Shown piece by piece: positions 34,451 to 43,157 of a stretch of DNA of 64,000 bases. Position 1 is the stretch's first letter. Each line of letters begins with the position of its first letter. Below the pieces are notes generated by a model, which did not search any database, was not told the DNA's origin, and was given only the letters and a program-made list of their open reading frames with translations. A program made the position numbers and the translations under genes. This DNA comes from Virgisporangium aurantiacum (GTDB lineage Bacteria > Actinomycetota > Actinomycetes > Mycobacteriales > Micromonosporaceae): the NCBI RefSeq assembly GCF_016863635.1, contig NZ_BOPG01000045.1, positions 1-64,000 on the forward strand, written 5' to 3'.

Positions 34451-35491
34451 CTACTCCTCCCGGGGTGCGGCCGTGGTGCGGCGCACCACCAGCGTGGGGG
34501 AGAGGGTCACCTGGGTCGAGCGGCGCCCGCGGTCGACGATCCGCGACACCAGGAGCTGGGCGGCGTTCGCGCCGATCTGGCGGCCCGCCTGGTCCACGGT
34601 GGTCAGCGAGATCGGGTCGAACGCGGCGAACATGGTGTTGTCGTAGCCGGCGACGGAGATGTCGTCGGGTACGGAGAGGCCGGCCTCGGCGATCGCCTGG
34701 ATGGCGCCCATCGCCACGATGTCGGCGCCGGCGAAGATCGCGGTGGGGCGAACCGGCCGGGCGAGCAGCTGCCGCGCACCGAGGTAGCCGCCCTGCTGCG
34801 TGTAGGTGGTCGACGCGATGTCGACCTCGTCGGCCAGGCCGTGGGCGTGCATCGCCTGCCGGTAGCCCTGCGCGCGGATCGCGTTGGGCATCTCGGCGAG
34901 GCGGTCGCGGTCGGTCTCGTGGTGTTCGATGTGGGCGATGCGGCGGTGGCCGAGGCCGGCCAGGTGCTCGACCACGAGCGCGGCGCCCGCGGTGTCGTTG
35001 TCGGCAACCGAGTCGTACGCGGCCGACCGCGCGTGCCGGCCGACGACGACCATCGGCACGGTGGCCGCGATGTGGTCGAGGCGGGCCCGTGACGACACCG
35101 GGGCGATGAGGATGACGCCGTCCATCTGGTGGTCGAGCATCGTGTCGGTGACGCGCTCCTCGGCCGCCTCGCCGTTGTAGCCGCGCCCGAGCAGCACCTG
35201 GTACTCGGTGTCGGTCAGCTGCTCGTTGACGCCGTCGAGGATGTCGGCGAAGAACGGGTTGCGGATGTCGGGCAGCATGACGCCGATGGTGTAGGTCTGG
35301 CCGCGCATGCCGCGTGCGGCGGCGTGCGGCCGGTACCCCAGTTCGGCGATCGCCTTGCGGACCTTCTGGTGCATGGCGGGGCTGGCGCCGTAGGCGTTGC
35401 GCAGCACCTTGGACACGGTGGTCGTCGACACGTTGGCGTGCCGCGCGACGTCGACGATGGTGACCCGCCGGGGCGGTGCCGAGCGATCCAT
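34451..35491 (-). CDS. LacI family repressor of the rhamnoside operon
   Basis: A 346-aa regulator. The N-terminal HTH and hinge read VTIVDVARHANVSTTTVSKV, then ELGYRPHAAARGMRGQ. The periplasmic-binding-like ligand domain shows IGVMLPDIRNPFFADILDG, VDNDTAGA-like VADNDTAGAALVVEHL and PDDISVAGYDNTMFAAFDP. It is divergent from an ABC sugar importer and GH78 rhamnosidase, and AACGTT-centred palindromes lie on both sides of the promoter region, so it probably represses both itself and the operon until a rhamnose-containing sugar binds. The start at ATG 35491 has a GAGG ribosome binding site. Confidence 0.92.
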   Translation of the reverse strand: MDRSAPPRRVTIVDVARHANVSTTTVSKVLRNAYGASPAMHQKVRKAIAELGYRPHAAARGMRGQTYTIGVMLPDIRNPFFADILDGVNEQLTDTEYQVLLGRGYNGEAAEERVTDTMLDHQMDGVILIAPVSSRARLDHIAATVPMVVVGRHARSAAYDSVADNDTAGAALVVEHLAGLGHRRIAHIEHHETDRDRLAEMPNAIRAQGYRQAMHAHGLADEVDIASTTYTQQGGYLGARQLLARPVRPTAIFAGADIVAMGAIQAIAEAGLSVPDDISVAGYDNTMFAAFDPISLTTVDQAGRQIGANAAQLLVSRIVDRGRRSTQVTLSPTLVVRRTTAAPREE

Positions 35492-35509
35492 GGGTCCTCA
35501 GTGGTGATG

Positions 35510-35548
35510 GGAAACGTTCCCCGCGATCTTAGCTCGTAGGCAACGTTG
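35510..35548. promoter_or_regulatory. LacI operator sites upstream of lacI-type gene
   Basis: GGAAACGTTCCC at 35510-35521 is a near-perfect palindrome centred on AACGTT, lying 19 nt before the repressor start. CAACGTTG (35541-35548) is a second, weaker site. The minus-strand -10 candidate TAAGAT lies between them, which fits autoregulation. Confidence 0.6.
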
Positions 35549-35581
35549 ACAGTGAACACCGCCTTCGCGTGGACGTCGCCC

Positions 35582-35618
35582 TTGACGGCGTCGTCGCTGA
35601 CCTCCTAGGGTCGCCGCA
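35582..35618 (+). promoter_or_regulatory. Promoter of the rhamnoside ABC operon (leaderless)
   Basis: -35 TTGACG (35582-35587), 18-nt spacer, -10 TAGGGT (35606-35611), then 7 nt to ATG 35619. Transcription would start at or next to the A of the start codon. Confidence 0.65.
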
Positions 35619-36551
35619 ATGCTTTGGAAAACGTTACCCACAGACGATACGGATGAAACGTTTCATCCGGCCAAGCGCGGGGCCCGCCCGAACCCGCCGT
35701 GGTGGTTCCTGCTGCCGGCCATGCTGCTCTTCGCGTTCGTGGTGCTGGTGCCGAGCGCCCGCGGCGTCTGGTACGCCGTCACCGACTGGGACGGCCTGGA
35801 CCCCAACTTCTCGTTCGTCGGGCTCGACAACTTCGTCGAGATGACCCGCGATCCCGACGCGAAGGCCGCGATCTGGCACACGCTGCTGATCGCCGTGGCC
35901 ATCACGGTCGTCCAGAACGGGATCGGGCTGCTGCTGGCGCTGGGCGTCAACTCCGCCATCAAATCGCGCAACGTGCTGCGGGTGTTCCTGTTCGCGCCGG
36001 CGGTGATCACGCCGATCGTCACCGCGTACCTGTGGCGGAACCTGCTCGGCCCGGACGGGGCGGTGAACAGCCTGATCGGTGCGATCGGGCCGGAGTCGTG
36101 GAAGCAGGACTGGCTCGGCGACCCGCAACTGGCGTTGTGGTCGATCGTCGCCGTGATCGTGTGGCAGTTCGCCGGCTACTCGATGGTCATCTTCCTGGCC
36201 GGCCTGCAGTCGATCCCGCGCGAGGTGTACGAGGCCGCGGCGATCGACGGTGCCGGTCCGACAAGGCTCTTCTGGTCGGTGACGCGGCCACTGCTCGCGC
36301 CCGCGTTCACGATCAACCTGATGCTGTCGATCATCGGCGGCATCAAGCTGTTCGACCAGGTGTACGCGCTCACCGGCGGCGGCCCGGGACACGCGACCGA
36401 CACGCTGTCGACGCTGATCTACAAGGACGCGTTCACGCTCGGCGAGTTCGGGTACAGCATCGCGCTCGCGGTGGTCCTCACGATCATCGTCGCGGTGGTG
36501 TCGTCGGGGCAGTACCTGGTGCTGGCGCGCGGCGAACGGCGGGTGTCATGA
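35619..36551 (+). CDS. Sugar ABC transporter permease (MalF-type)
   Basis: A 310-aa membrane protein with six main helices. The EAA loop for the ATPase contact is EVYEAAAIDGAGPTRLFWSV, and the C-terminal part has LTGGGPGHATDTLSTLIY. It pairs with the next permease and a lipoprotein-bound substrate protein. No ATPase is encoded, so a shared MsiK-type ATPase is expected. The ATG at 35619 is the only plausible start before the first helix. Its first 50 bases contain two LacI-type palindromes, so repressor binds inside the coding start of a leaderless mRNA. The gene overlaps the second permease by 4 nt (ATGA). Confidence 0.92.
   Translation: MLWKTLPTDDTDETFHPAKRGARPNPPWWFLLPAMLLFAFVVLVPSARGVWYAVTDWDGLDPNFSFVGLDNFVEMTRDPDAKAAIWHTLLIAVAITVVQNGIGLLLALGVNSAIKSRNVLRVFLFAPAVITPIVTAYLWRNLLGPDGAVNSLIGAIGPESWKQDWLGDPQLALWSIVAVIVWQFAGYSMVIFLAGLQSIPREVYEAAAIDGAGPTRLFWSVTRPLLAPAFTINLMLSIIGGIKLFDQVYALTGGGPGHATDTLSTLIYKDAFTLGEFGYSIALAVVLTIIVAVVSSGQYLVLARGERRVS
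35626..35668 (+). promoter_or_regulatory. LacI operators inside the start of the ABC operon
   Basis: TGGAAAACGTTACCCA (35625-35640) is an imperfect palindrome centred on AACGTT. GGATGAAACGTTTCATCC (35651-35668) is a perfect 18-bp palindrome. Both lie downstream of the probable transcription start, within codons 3-17, where bound repressor would block promoter clearance or elongation. Confidence 0.75.
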
Positions 36552-37369
36552 ACCGCTACCGCTGGCGCACCTTCGGGCTGGAACTGGTGATGGTCGCCGT
36601 CGCGGCGGTCATCGGGTTCCCGGTGTACGTCCTGGTGAACCTCGCCGTGCGGGCGCCGTCGGACACGTCGTCACCGATCCGGCCCACGACGTCGCCGACA
36701 TTTGAGAATTTCACCCAGGCCTGGGAGCAGGGCGCGCTCGGCGGCGCGCTCGTCAACAGCACCCTGGTGACCGTCGGCAGCGTGTTCGTCGTGCTCGTCG
36801 TCTCCTCGCTCGCGGCCTATCCGCTGGCCCGGGTGACCGCGCGGTGGTCGCGCGGCATGTTCCTGCTCATCATGCTGGGCCTGATCCTGCCGTTCCAGCT
36901 CGCCGCGCTGCCGCTGTACCAGACGATGCGCGACCTCGGCCTGCTCGGCACCCCGTACGCGCTGATCCTGTTCTACTCCGGGCTGCAGGTGCCGTTCACC
37001 ACGTTCCTGTACACGGGTTTCCTGCGCGCTTTGCCGCGCGACTTCGAGGACGCCGCCCTCATCGACGGCTGCACCCCGTTGCAGGCGTTCCGGTACGTCG
37101 TCGTGCCGATGCTCAAACCCGTCACGGTCACCGCGCTGGTGCTCAACACCGTCGCGGTGTGGAACGACTTCTTCACCCCGCTGCTGTACCTCAGCGGCAG
37201 CGCGCAGCAGACGGTTCCCGTCGCGCTGGCCGGGTTCGTCGGCCAGTACGTGTCGGAGTGGAACCTCATCTTCGCTGCCCTCGTCATCAGCATCATCCCG
37301 GTGCTGGCCGTCTACTTCGCGCTCCAACGCAGCATCATCAACGGCTTCGCCGGAGGGCTGCGCGGATGA
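36548..37369 (+). CDS. Sugar ABC transporter permease (MalG-type)
   Basis: A 273-aa inner-membrane protein with six helices. The EAA loop reads DFEDAALIDGCTPLQAFRYV, followed by VTALVLNTVAVWNDFFTPLL, the W-N-D-F-x-x-P-L block typical of MalG homologues. It forms the transmembrane channel together with the preceding permease. Start ATG 36548 overlaps the stop of that gene, showing translational coupling. The substrate-binding lipoprotein gene follows after 31 nt. Confidence 0.92.
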   Translation: MNRYRWRTFGLELVMVAVAAVIGFPVYVLVNLAVRAPSDTSSPIRPTTSPTFENFTQAWEQGALGGALVNSTLVTVGSVFVVLVVSSLAAYPLARVTARWSRGMFLLIMLGLILPFQLAALPLYQTMRDLGLLGTPYALILFYSGLQVPFTTFLYTGFLRALPRDFEDAALIDGCTPLQAFRYVVVPMLKPVTVTALVLNTVAVWNDFFTPLLYLSGSAQQTVPVALAGFVGQYVSEWNLIFAALVISIIPVLAVYFALQRSIINGFAGGLRG

Positions 37370-37400
37370 CCCACCCACCACCCACCCCGCGGGAGACACC

Positions 37401-38654
37401 ATGAAGAAATCCGTCCTGCCGTTACTGCTCGCGGCCGCCAGCCTCATGGCCGCCTGCAGCGGCGGCACCAACGCCGGCTCCGATTCGGACGACAAGACCC
37501 TGACCCTCGCGTCGGTCGACCAGGGCTCGATCGAAGACGTCGTCAAGGCGTTCGAGGCGGCCAACCCGGGCGTCAAGGTCAACTTCACGACGAGCGGCGC
37601 CGACCAGTACCAGCAACAGATCCGCACCCAGCTGTCGTCCGGCACGGCGCCCGACGTCATGTCGGTGTGGCCGGGCAACGGCAATCCCGGCGCGACCTAC
37701 GTGGTGGCCAAGCCGGGATACCTGCTCGACCTCTCCGACCAGCCGTGGGCGGGCCGGTACCCGGCGGCGGTGAAGAGCGTCGCGCAGTACGACGGGAAGA
37801 CCTACAACGCGGTCTTCGGGCTCAACGGGATCGGCGCGGTCTACAACCAGGAGGCCATGACCAAGGCCGGCCTCACCCCGCCGGCGACGTACACCGACCT
37901 GCTGACGTTCTGCCGCAACGCCGCCGCGAAGGGAACACCGGCGTTCGCGTTGGGGCTGCAGGACAACTGGGTGACCCAGATCGTCCTCTACGCCCTCGTC
38001 GCCACCACCGTCTACGCCGACGACAAGGACTTCGACAAGAAGATGCAGGCCGGCCAGGCCACGTTCGCCAACTCCGCGTGGAAGACCGCGATGGCCAAGT
38101 ACCTCGAGATGGACCGCACCGGCTGCTTCCAGAAGAACCCGCTCGGCACCAGTTACGAGGCGAGCCAGGACCTGGCCGCCACCGGGAAGACGCTCGGAAT
38201 CGTGCAGGGCAACTGGATCGTCGCCCTGTTGAAGAAGAAGAACCCGGCCGGCACCTTCACCCTCAAGGCGCTGCCGGCGATCGACGACCCGGCACGGGTC
38301 ATCATGCCGGCCGCCGCCGGCGCCGGCTACGGCGTCAACGCCAAGGCGAAGAACAAGGCCCTGGCGCTGAAGTTCATCACCTACATCATGTCGCCGGCGG
38401 GCATGAGCCTGTTCAACCAGAAGCAGGGCAGCCTGCCGTCCCTGCCCGACAGCGGTTCCACGGTGGACCCGGCCCTCGCCGAGGTGTCGACGTTCATCAC
38501 CGGCAACCGCACGGTGCCCTTCATGGACCAGTTGTGGCCCAACGCGAAGGTGCAGCAGACCATGCTCTCGGGTCTGCAGGAGATCTTCAGTGGACAGTCC
38601 ACCCCGGACAAGGTCCTCGCCGCGATGGACGCCGACTACAAGGCCGGAGCGTGA
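37401..38654 (+). CDS. Extracellular sugar-binding lipoprotein
   Basis: A 417-aa family 1 solute-binding protein. The lipobox SLMAACSGG puts the lipidated Cys at about residue 19. Cluster features include FEAANPGVKVNFTTSGADQY, APDVMSVWPGNGN, NGIGAVYNQEAMTKAGLTPP and FTLKALPAIDDPARVIMPAA. It captures the sugar and hands it to the two permeases. From the neighbouring repressor and GH78 enzyme the ligand is probably a rhamnose-containing oligosaccharide or rhamnose itself; this is inferred. A ribosome binding site GGGAG precedes ATG 37401. The next gene starts 4 nt after its stop. Confidence 0.92.
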   Translation: MKKSVLPLLLAAASLMAACSGGTNAGSDSDDKTLTLASVDQGSIEDVVKAFEAANPGVKVNFTTSGADQYQQQIRTQLSSGTAPDVMSVWPGNGNPGATYVVAKPGYLLDLSDQPWAGRYPAAVKSVAQYDGKTYNAVFGLNGIGAVYNQEAMTKAGLTPPATYTDLLTFCRNAAAKGTPAFALGLQDNWVTQIVLYALVATTVYADDKDFDKKMQAGQATFANSAWKTAMAKYLEMDRTGCFQKNPLGTSYEASQDLAATGKTLGIVQGNWIVALLKKKNPAGTFTLKALPAIDDPARVIMPAAAGAGYGVNAKAKNKALALKFITYIMSPAGMSLFNQKQGSLPSLPDSGSTVDPALAEVSTFITGNRTVPFMDQLWPNAKVQQTMLSGLQEIFSGQSTPDKVLAAMDADYKAGA

Positions 38655-38658
38655 CCCG

Positions 38659-41600
38659 ATGCGCCTGCTCGCGGCACTGGGACTGTCGCTGACGTTGATC
38701 GTGACCGCACCACCATCGCCCGCGTCCGCCGGATCGCGACCGGACGTCGAGGTCGTCGACCTCAGCGTCGACGGCCGCACCGACGTACCGCCGGGCATCG
38801 ACAACACCACCCCGGTTCTGGGCTGGCAGATCGTACAGACCGGGTGCGGATCGCGGCCGGTGTGTCCGGGCGACCGGCAGACGGCGTACCAGATCCGGGT
38901 GACGGATCGGACGACCGGCCGGCACCTGTGGGACACCGGCCGGGTCGCCTCGTCGGCGCAGGCCGGCATCCGGTACGCCGGAAAGGCGCTGGCCTCCCGC
39001 CAGCGGGTGGCGTGGCAGGTGCGGGTCTGGGACGCCGGCCGCCGCGTCTCCGACTGGAGCCGGCCGTCGTCGTGGGAGATGGGCCTGCTGCGCCCGGAGG
39101 ACTGGGGTGACGCGCGCTGGATCGAGTACCCCGGACGCGCGGAGAGCCAGCCGATGCCGGTCTTCGCGCGTCAGTTCACTGTGGACAGACGCGTCCGCGG
39201 CGCCCGCCTGTACCTGTCCGGCGTGGGGTTGCACGCGCCGACGGTCAACGGGCGGGTCCTGACGGACGAGGTCCTCGCACCGGGCAACTCGAACTACCAG
39301 TTGTCCAGCGAGTACCGCACGTACGACGTCACCGACGTCCTGCGGCGCGGCGCGAACACCGTCGGCGTGCGGCTGGGCAACGGGCCGGCGTACGTGCGGC
39401 GCAGCGTCACGAACCCGGCGGTCGGGCGTACGGCGCCGTACTCGTGGTGGCAGAGCCAGCTCAAGGGCGCCGGTGTGCTGGCCGCCGACACCCCGCCGGG
39501 CGCCACCGTCGTGACGCTCGACACCGTCGCCAACTACCACGTGGGCGGAACCATCAACGTCGACACCGGCGGTGGCGGCGACAACCTGGAGTCCCGGGTC
39601 ATCACCGCGATCGGCGCCACCGACATCACGGTCACGCCCGCGCTGTCCAAGCCGCACCCGGCGGGCGCGTCGGTCACCGCGTCCGGAAACAACATCGCCG
39701 CGAGCGACCCCAGCGCGGGCGCGGCGGTGACGCCGCGGCTGATCGCCCGGCTGGAGATCGCCTACGCCGACGGGCGGAGCGAGGTCGTCGTCTCCGACCG
39801 CCGGTGGCGCACGGCCCTCGGCGCGCTGGTGACCGACGCCTGGTACTCCGGCGCCGACCACGACGCCCGCCGCGAACAACCCGGCTGGGACCGGCCGGAC
39901 GCGGACCTGTCGGCGACGGCGAAACGCCGCGACGGCACCGCCACCGGGTGGATCGACGCCGGCATCGCGCCGGCACCGAACCTCGCGACGAGGCTGGTCG
40001 CCCGCACGGCCGAACCGGTGAAGGTCGTCGAGACGTTCACCCCCGTCTCGGTGACCAACCCGGTGCCGGGCACGTGGGTGTTCGACTTCGGGCAGAACAT
40101 CGTCGGCTGGCCGCGGTTGCGCCTGCGCGGCGGGGTTCCGGCCGGCACGGTCGTGCGCATGTCGCCGGCGGAGTCCCTCGCTCCCGACGGGACCGTGGAT
40201 CAGGCGTCGTTGATGGGTGGTGGCGGCGGCCGCGGCCGCGACCTGTTCAACACGTACACGACCGCGGGGACGCCCGGCGGGGAGACGTGGCACCCGGAGT
40301 TCAACTACTTCGGCATGCAGTGGGTCCAGGTGACCGGCCTGCCCGCGGGCTACGTGCCGACGGCGGAGACGATCACCGGGCTGCGGCTGCAGGCGGCCAC
40401 GCCGGTGGCGGGGGAGGTGACGACGTCGAACGCGCGGGTGAACCGGATCCACACGATGGCCCGGTACTCCTTCGCCGGCAACGTCATGTCGGTGTTCACC
40501 GACTGCCCCGGCCGGGAGAAGCTGTCGTACCCGGCCGACTACACGATGCCGATGGGCGCGATCCACCGCAACCACCAACTGGACGCGTACCTGCGCACCA
40601 CGATGCGGCACCTGGTCGAGGGACAGTCCATTGCGGACACTCCGATGGCCGGCAACGTCGCGCTGAAGACACCCGTCTACGACTGGGGCTACGCGGGCCG
40701 GTTCGGCGACGAGATCAACTGGGGCAACGCGATCATCCTGGTGCCGTCGATGCTCTACGAGTTGTACGGCGACACCGGCACGATGACCCGGTACTACGAC
40801 AACATGGTCAGGTTCGCCGACTACATCGAGCGGCAGAAGGCCGTCGGACACATCGTCGACGCGGCACTGGCCGACTGGGTCGCCGCCGACCAGACCTCGG
40901 GCCGGATCACCGGCACGTGGGGCTACTACGTGATGACCACCAGGCTCGCCACGATGGCGGCGCTGACCGGTCACGACGCCGACGCGGCCAGGTACACGGC
41001 GCGGGCGGCCGACATCCGGGCGGCGTTCAACGCGGCCTTCTACAACACGACCCTGCGCCGCTACACCACCGACGGGAACGCCGGCACCACCGGCGCCACC
41101 CAGACCGCGCAGGCGCTCGCCCTCGACGCCGGCCTCGTGCCCGACGGCGAACGCGGCGCCGTGCTCGACGCCCTGGTCGAACTCGTATACGCCTTCCACC
41201 CCAACGGAACCGGCCCGCACTTCAGCGGCGGCACCATCGGCATGGCGCCGACGGTGCGGGCGCTGGCGGCCGGCGGCCGCGACGACGTCCTCTGGGACCT
41301 TCTGCAGCAGGACGACCAGCCCAGCTACGGGTTCTTCCTGCAGCCGACCACCGCCAACCCCGGCGGCATGACGACCGTCGGCGAACGGTGGAACCGCGGC
41401 GACTCGAAGAACCACATGATCCTCGCCCAGATCGAGGAGTGGTTCCACAGTGGACTCGCGGGCATCCGCGCGGCCTCCGTCGCCTACCGGCAGCTGGTCA
41501 TCCAACCCACGGTCGTCGGCGACCTCACCCACGTGACGGGCAGTTACCGGACCCCGCAGGGCACCGCCCGCTCCGAATGGACCCGGAGCAGCACGGGGTT

Positions 41601-41772
41601 CCGGCTCACCGTCACCGTTCCGACGAACACCACCGCCGAGGTCCGGGTGCCGACGCTCGGCGGCCGACCCGGCCCCACCCCGACCCGGGCCGACTTCGTC
41701 CACGTAGACGGCGGCCACGCCGTCTACCGGGTCCCGTCCGGCACGTACACGTTCACCACGTCGACGCGCTGA
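38659..41772 (+). CDS. Secreted alpha-L-rhamnosidase (GH78)
   Basis: A 1037-aa enzyme with a Sec signal (MRLLAALGLSLTLIVTAPPS to ASA). The order is a Bac_rhamnosid_N-type domain (residues 25-180; GWQIVQTGCGSRPVCPGDRQ) and a beta-sandwich with VFARQFTVDRRVRGARLYLS. The (alpha/alpha)6 catalytic barrel has SVFTDCPGREKLSYPADYTM (general-acid region), DWGYAGRFGDEINWGNAIIL and FSGGTIGMAPTVRALAAGGR. The C-terminal beta domain includes EVRVPTLGGRPGPTP. Residues about 275-350 hold an extra Thr/Val-rich segment before ARLEIAYADG. It should release terminal rhamnose outside the cell for the coupled ABC importer. The start is ATG 38659. Confidence 0.92.
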   Translation: MRLLAALGLSLTLIVTAPPSPASAGSRPDVEVVDLSVDGRTDVPPGIDNTTPVLGWQIVQTGCGSRPVCPGDRQTAYQIRVTDRTTGRHLWDTGRVASSAQAGIRYAGKALASRQRVAWQVRVWDAGRRVSDWSRPSSWEMGLLRPEDWGDARWIEYPGRAESQPMPVFARQFTVDRRVRGARLYLSGVGLHAPTVNGRVLTDEVLAPGNSNYQLSSEYRTYDVTDVLRRGANTVGVRLGNGPAYVRRSVTNPAVGRTAPYSWWQSQLKGAGVLAADTPPGATVVTLDTVANYHVGGTINVDTGGGGDNLESRVITAIGATDITVTPALSKPHPAGASVTASGNNIAASDPSAGAAVTPRLIARLEIAYADGRSEVVVSDRRWRTALGALVTDAWYSGADHDARREQPGWDRPDADLSATAKRRDGTATGWIDAGIAPAPNLATRLVARTAEPVKVVETFTPVSVTNPVPGTWVFDFGQNIVGWPRLRLRGGVPAGTVVRMSPAESLAPDGTVDQASLMGGGGGRGRDLFNTYTTAGTPGGETWHPEFNYFGMQWVQVTGLPAGYVPTAETITGLRLQAATPVAGEVTTSNARVNRIHTMARYSFAGNVMSVFTDCPGREKLSYPADYTMPMGAIHRNHQLDAYLRTTMRHLVEGQSIADTPMAGNVALKTPVYDWGYAGRFGDEINWGNAIILVPSMLYELYGDTGTMTRYYDNMVRFADYIERQKAVGHIVDAALADWVAADQTSGRITGTWGYYVMTTRLATMAALTGHDADAARYTARAADIRAAFNAAFYNTTLRRYTTDGNAGTTGATQTAQALALDAGLVPDGERGAVLDALVELVYAFHPNGTGPHFSGGTIGMAPTVRALAAGGRDDVLWDLLQQDDQPSYGFFLQPTTANPGGMTTVGERWNRGDSKNHMILAQIEEWFHSGLAGIRAASVAYRQLVIQPTVVGDLTHVTGSYRTPQGTARSEWTRSSTGFRLTVTVPTNTTAEVRVPTLGGRPGPTPTRADFVHVDGGHAVYRVPSGTYTFTTSTR

Positions 41773-41778
41773 CGCGGG

Positions 41779-41925
41779 TCACCGGTCCCGGCGGAACCAC
41801 GCGAGGATACGGGCGAGCAGCCGGGGCCGGCTCCGCGGGGCCGGCCCCGGCGACGGTCCGGCCGGGCGCTGTTCCGGTGGCGACGCGTCGTCGTCGGGGT
41901 CGTCCTGGATGACGCGGCTCTTCAT
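41779..41925 (-). CDS. Possible 48-aa basic-tailed small protein
   Basis: A minus-strand frame beginning MKSRVIQDDPDDDASPPEQR with a Pro-rich middle and ending RLLARILAWFRRDR, a basic amphipathic helix. The composition (acidic head, amphipathic tail) is that of a small membrane-binding protein rather than random translation. No good ribosome binding site is visible, and its stop lies only 7 nt beyond the convergent rhamnosidase stop. I cannot name a family. The rest of the 305-bp gap between the rhamnosidase and the flippase-like gene holds only the inverted repeat listed next. Confidence 0.4.
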   Translation of the reverse strand: MKSRVIQDDPDDDASPPEQRPAGPSPGPAPRSRPRLLARILAWFRRDR

Positions 41926-41983
41926 CCAGCCACCGTCGCCGGTCCGGGCGACCGGCGGAAGCCGGCAGGCCGGTGCCCGGCCG

Positions 41984-42020
41984 GTACGGGTTTCTGGCGG
42001 CGTACACCAGAAACCCGTAC
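41984..42020. repeat. Perfect 14-bp inverted repeat
   Basis: Arms GTACGGGTTTCTGG (41984-41997) and CCAGAAACCCGTAC (42007-42020) with a 9-nt loop. It lies between the divergent small protein (41925) and the flippase-like gene (42078). It may be a regulator site or a stem-loop; no T-run follows. Confidence 0.7.
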
Positions 42021-42077
42021 TCCCGGCGACCGGTGGGCCGGCTTCCCCGAACGGCGTCCGTCGGCGACCGTCGATGC

Positions 42078-43157
42078 ATGGAACGCCGCTGGAATGTGAT
42101 CCGTTCGCCCGCCGCGCGTCGAGTGGCGCAGGTGGCGGTGTCGGTCGCCCTGGTCGGCGTCATCATCTGGTTCGTCTTCCGGCAGTTCGCCAACCTCTCC
42201 GAGGTGACGGCCGTGATCCGCGACCTGACGCCGGCAGAGATCGCGATCCTGCTCCTGGCCGCCGCCTGGAACCTGCTCACGTACTGGTTCGTCGTGGTGG
42301 TCGCGACGCCGGGACTGCGGCTGCCGCAGGCGGCGGTGCTCACCCAGTCGACCACGGCGGTGTCGAACGCGGTGCCCGCCGGCGGAGCGGTCGCGGTCGG
42401 CCTCACCTACACGATGCTGTCCTCGTGGGGCTTCTCCCGGTCGCGCGGCACGCTGTTCGTGGTCGTCACCGGCATCTGGAACAACTTCATCAAGCTCGGC
42501 ATGCCGGTGCTGGCATTGGCGATCGTCGTGCTGCAGGGCCGTCCCGGCGGCGGCCGGACGACGGCGGCGACGATCGGCCTGGTCGCGCTGATCGCGGCGG
42601 TCGCCGTCTTCGCGCTGATCCTGCGCAGCGAGACGTTCGCCGCGCGGGCCGGGATCACCGCCGGACGGTGGGCGTCGGCGCTGCTGCGGCTGGCCCGCCG
42701 CGGCCCGGTGCACGGGTGGGACCTCGCGGTGACGAAGTGGCGCGGCCGGGTGATCGGTCTGGTGCGGCACCGGTGGCACGCGCTGACGGTGAGCACACTG
42801 GTCAGCCACCTCTCGCTGTACCTGGTGCTGCTCGTGGCGCTGCGCGTGACCGGGGTGACCGACCGGCAGGTCGGCTGGGCCGAGGTCCTCGTGGTGTTCG
42901 CCTTCGCCCGCCTGGTGACCGCGATCCCGATCACGCCCGGCGGGGTCGGCGTGGTGGAACTGGCGCTGATCACCGGGCTCACCCGGGCCGGCGGTGACGA
43001 CGCCGCCGTGGTGGCCGCGGTCCTCCTGCACCGACTGCTGACGTTCGTGCTGCCGATCGCCATCGGCGGCCTCACGTACCTGTACTGGCGGCGCAAGCGC
43101 TCCTGGCTCGACTCCGCCCCACCTTTGTCGGACTCGGGAACGGTGGTGGAGACGTGA
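42078..43157 (+). CDS. Lysylphosphatidylglycerol-synthase TM (flippase-like) family protein
   Basis: A 359-aa protein with about eight membrane helices and little else. Family blocks are WNLLTYWFVVVVATPGLRL, STTAVSNAVPAGGAVAVGL and AFARLVTAIPITPGGVGVVE, the last (P-x-T-P-G-G-x-G-x-x-E) being the hallmark of the YbhN/LPG_synthase_TM group. Such proteins flip lipid-linked molecules; there is no aminoacyl transferase domain here. The stop overlaps the next start by 4 nt, so it is coupled to the PAP2-kinase fusion and probably handles the same lipid. ATG 42078 is chosen by the onset of the basic, membrane-inserting N-terminus. Confidence 0.87.
   Translation: MERRWNVIRSPAARRVAQVAVSVALVGVIIWFVFRQFANLSEVTAVIRDLTPAEIAILLLAAAWNLLTYWFVVVVATPGLRLPQAAVLTQSTTAVSNAVPAGGAVAVGLTYTMLSSWGFSRSRGTLFVVVTGIWNNFIKLGMPVLALAIVVLQGRPGGGRTTAATIGLVALIAAVAVFALILRSETFAARAGITAGRWASALLRLARRGPVHGWDLAVTKWRGRVIGLVRHRWHALTVSTLVSHLSLYLVLLVALRVTGVTDRQVGWAEVLVVFAFARLVTAIPITPGGVGVVELALITGLTRAGGDDAAVVAAVLLHRLLTFVLPIAIGGLTYLYWRRKRSWLDSAPPLSDSGTVVET

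Noticed and set aside
38587-41718. A 1043-aa open frame on the minus strand opposite the GH78 gene
   Set aside because: It is Arg/Val/Asp-rich antisense of a clear GH78 enzyme, with no domain or ribosome binding site. Long open antisense frames are expected at this GC content.
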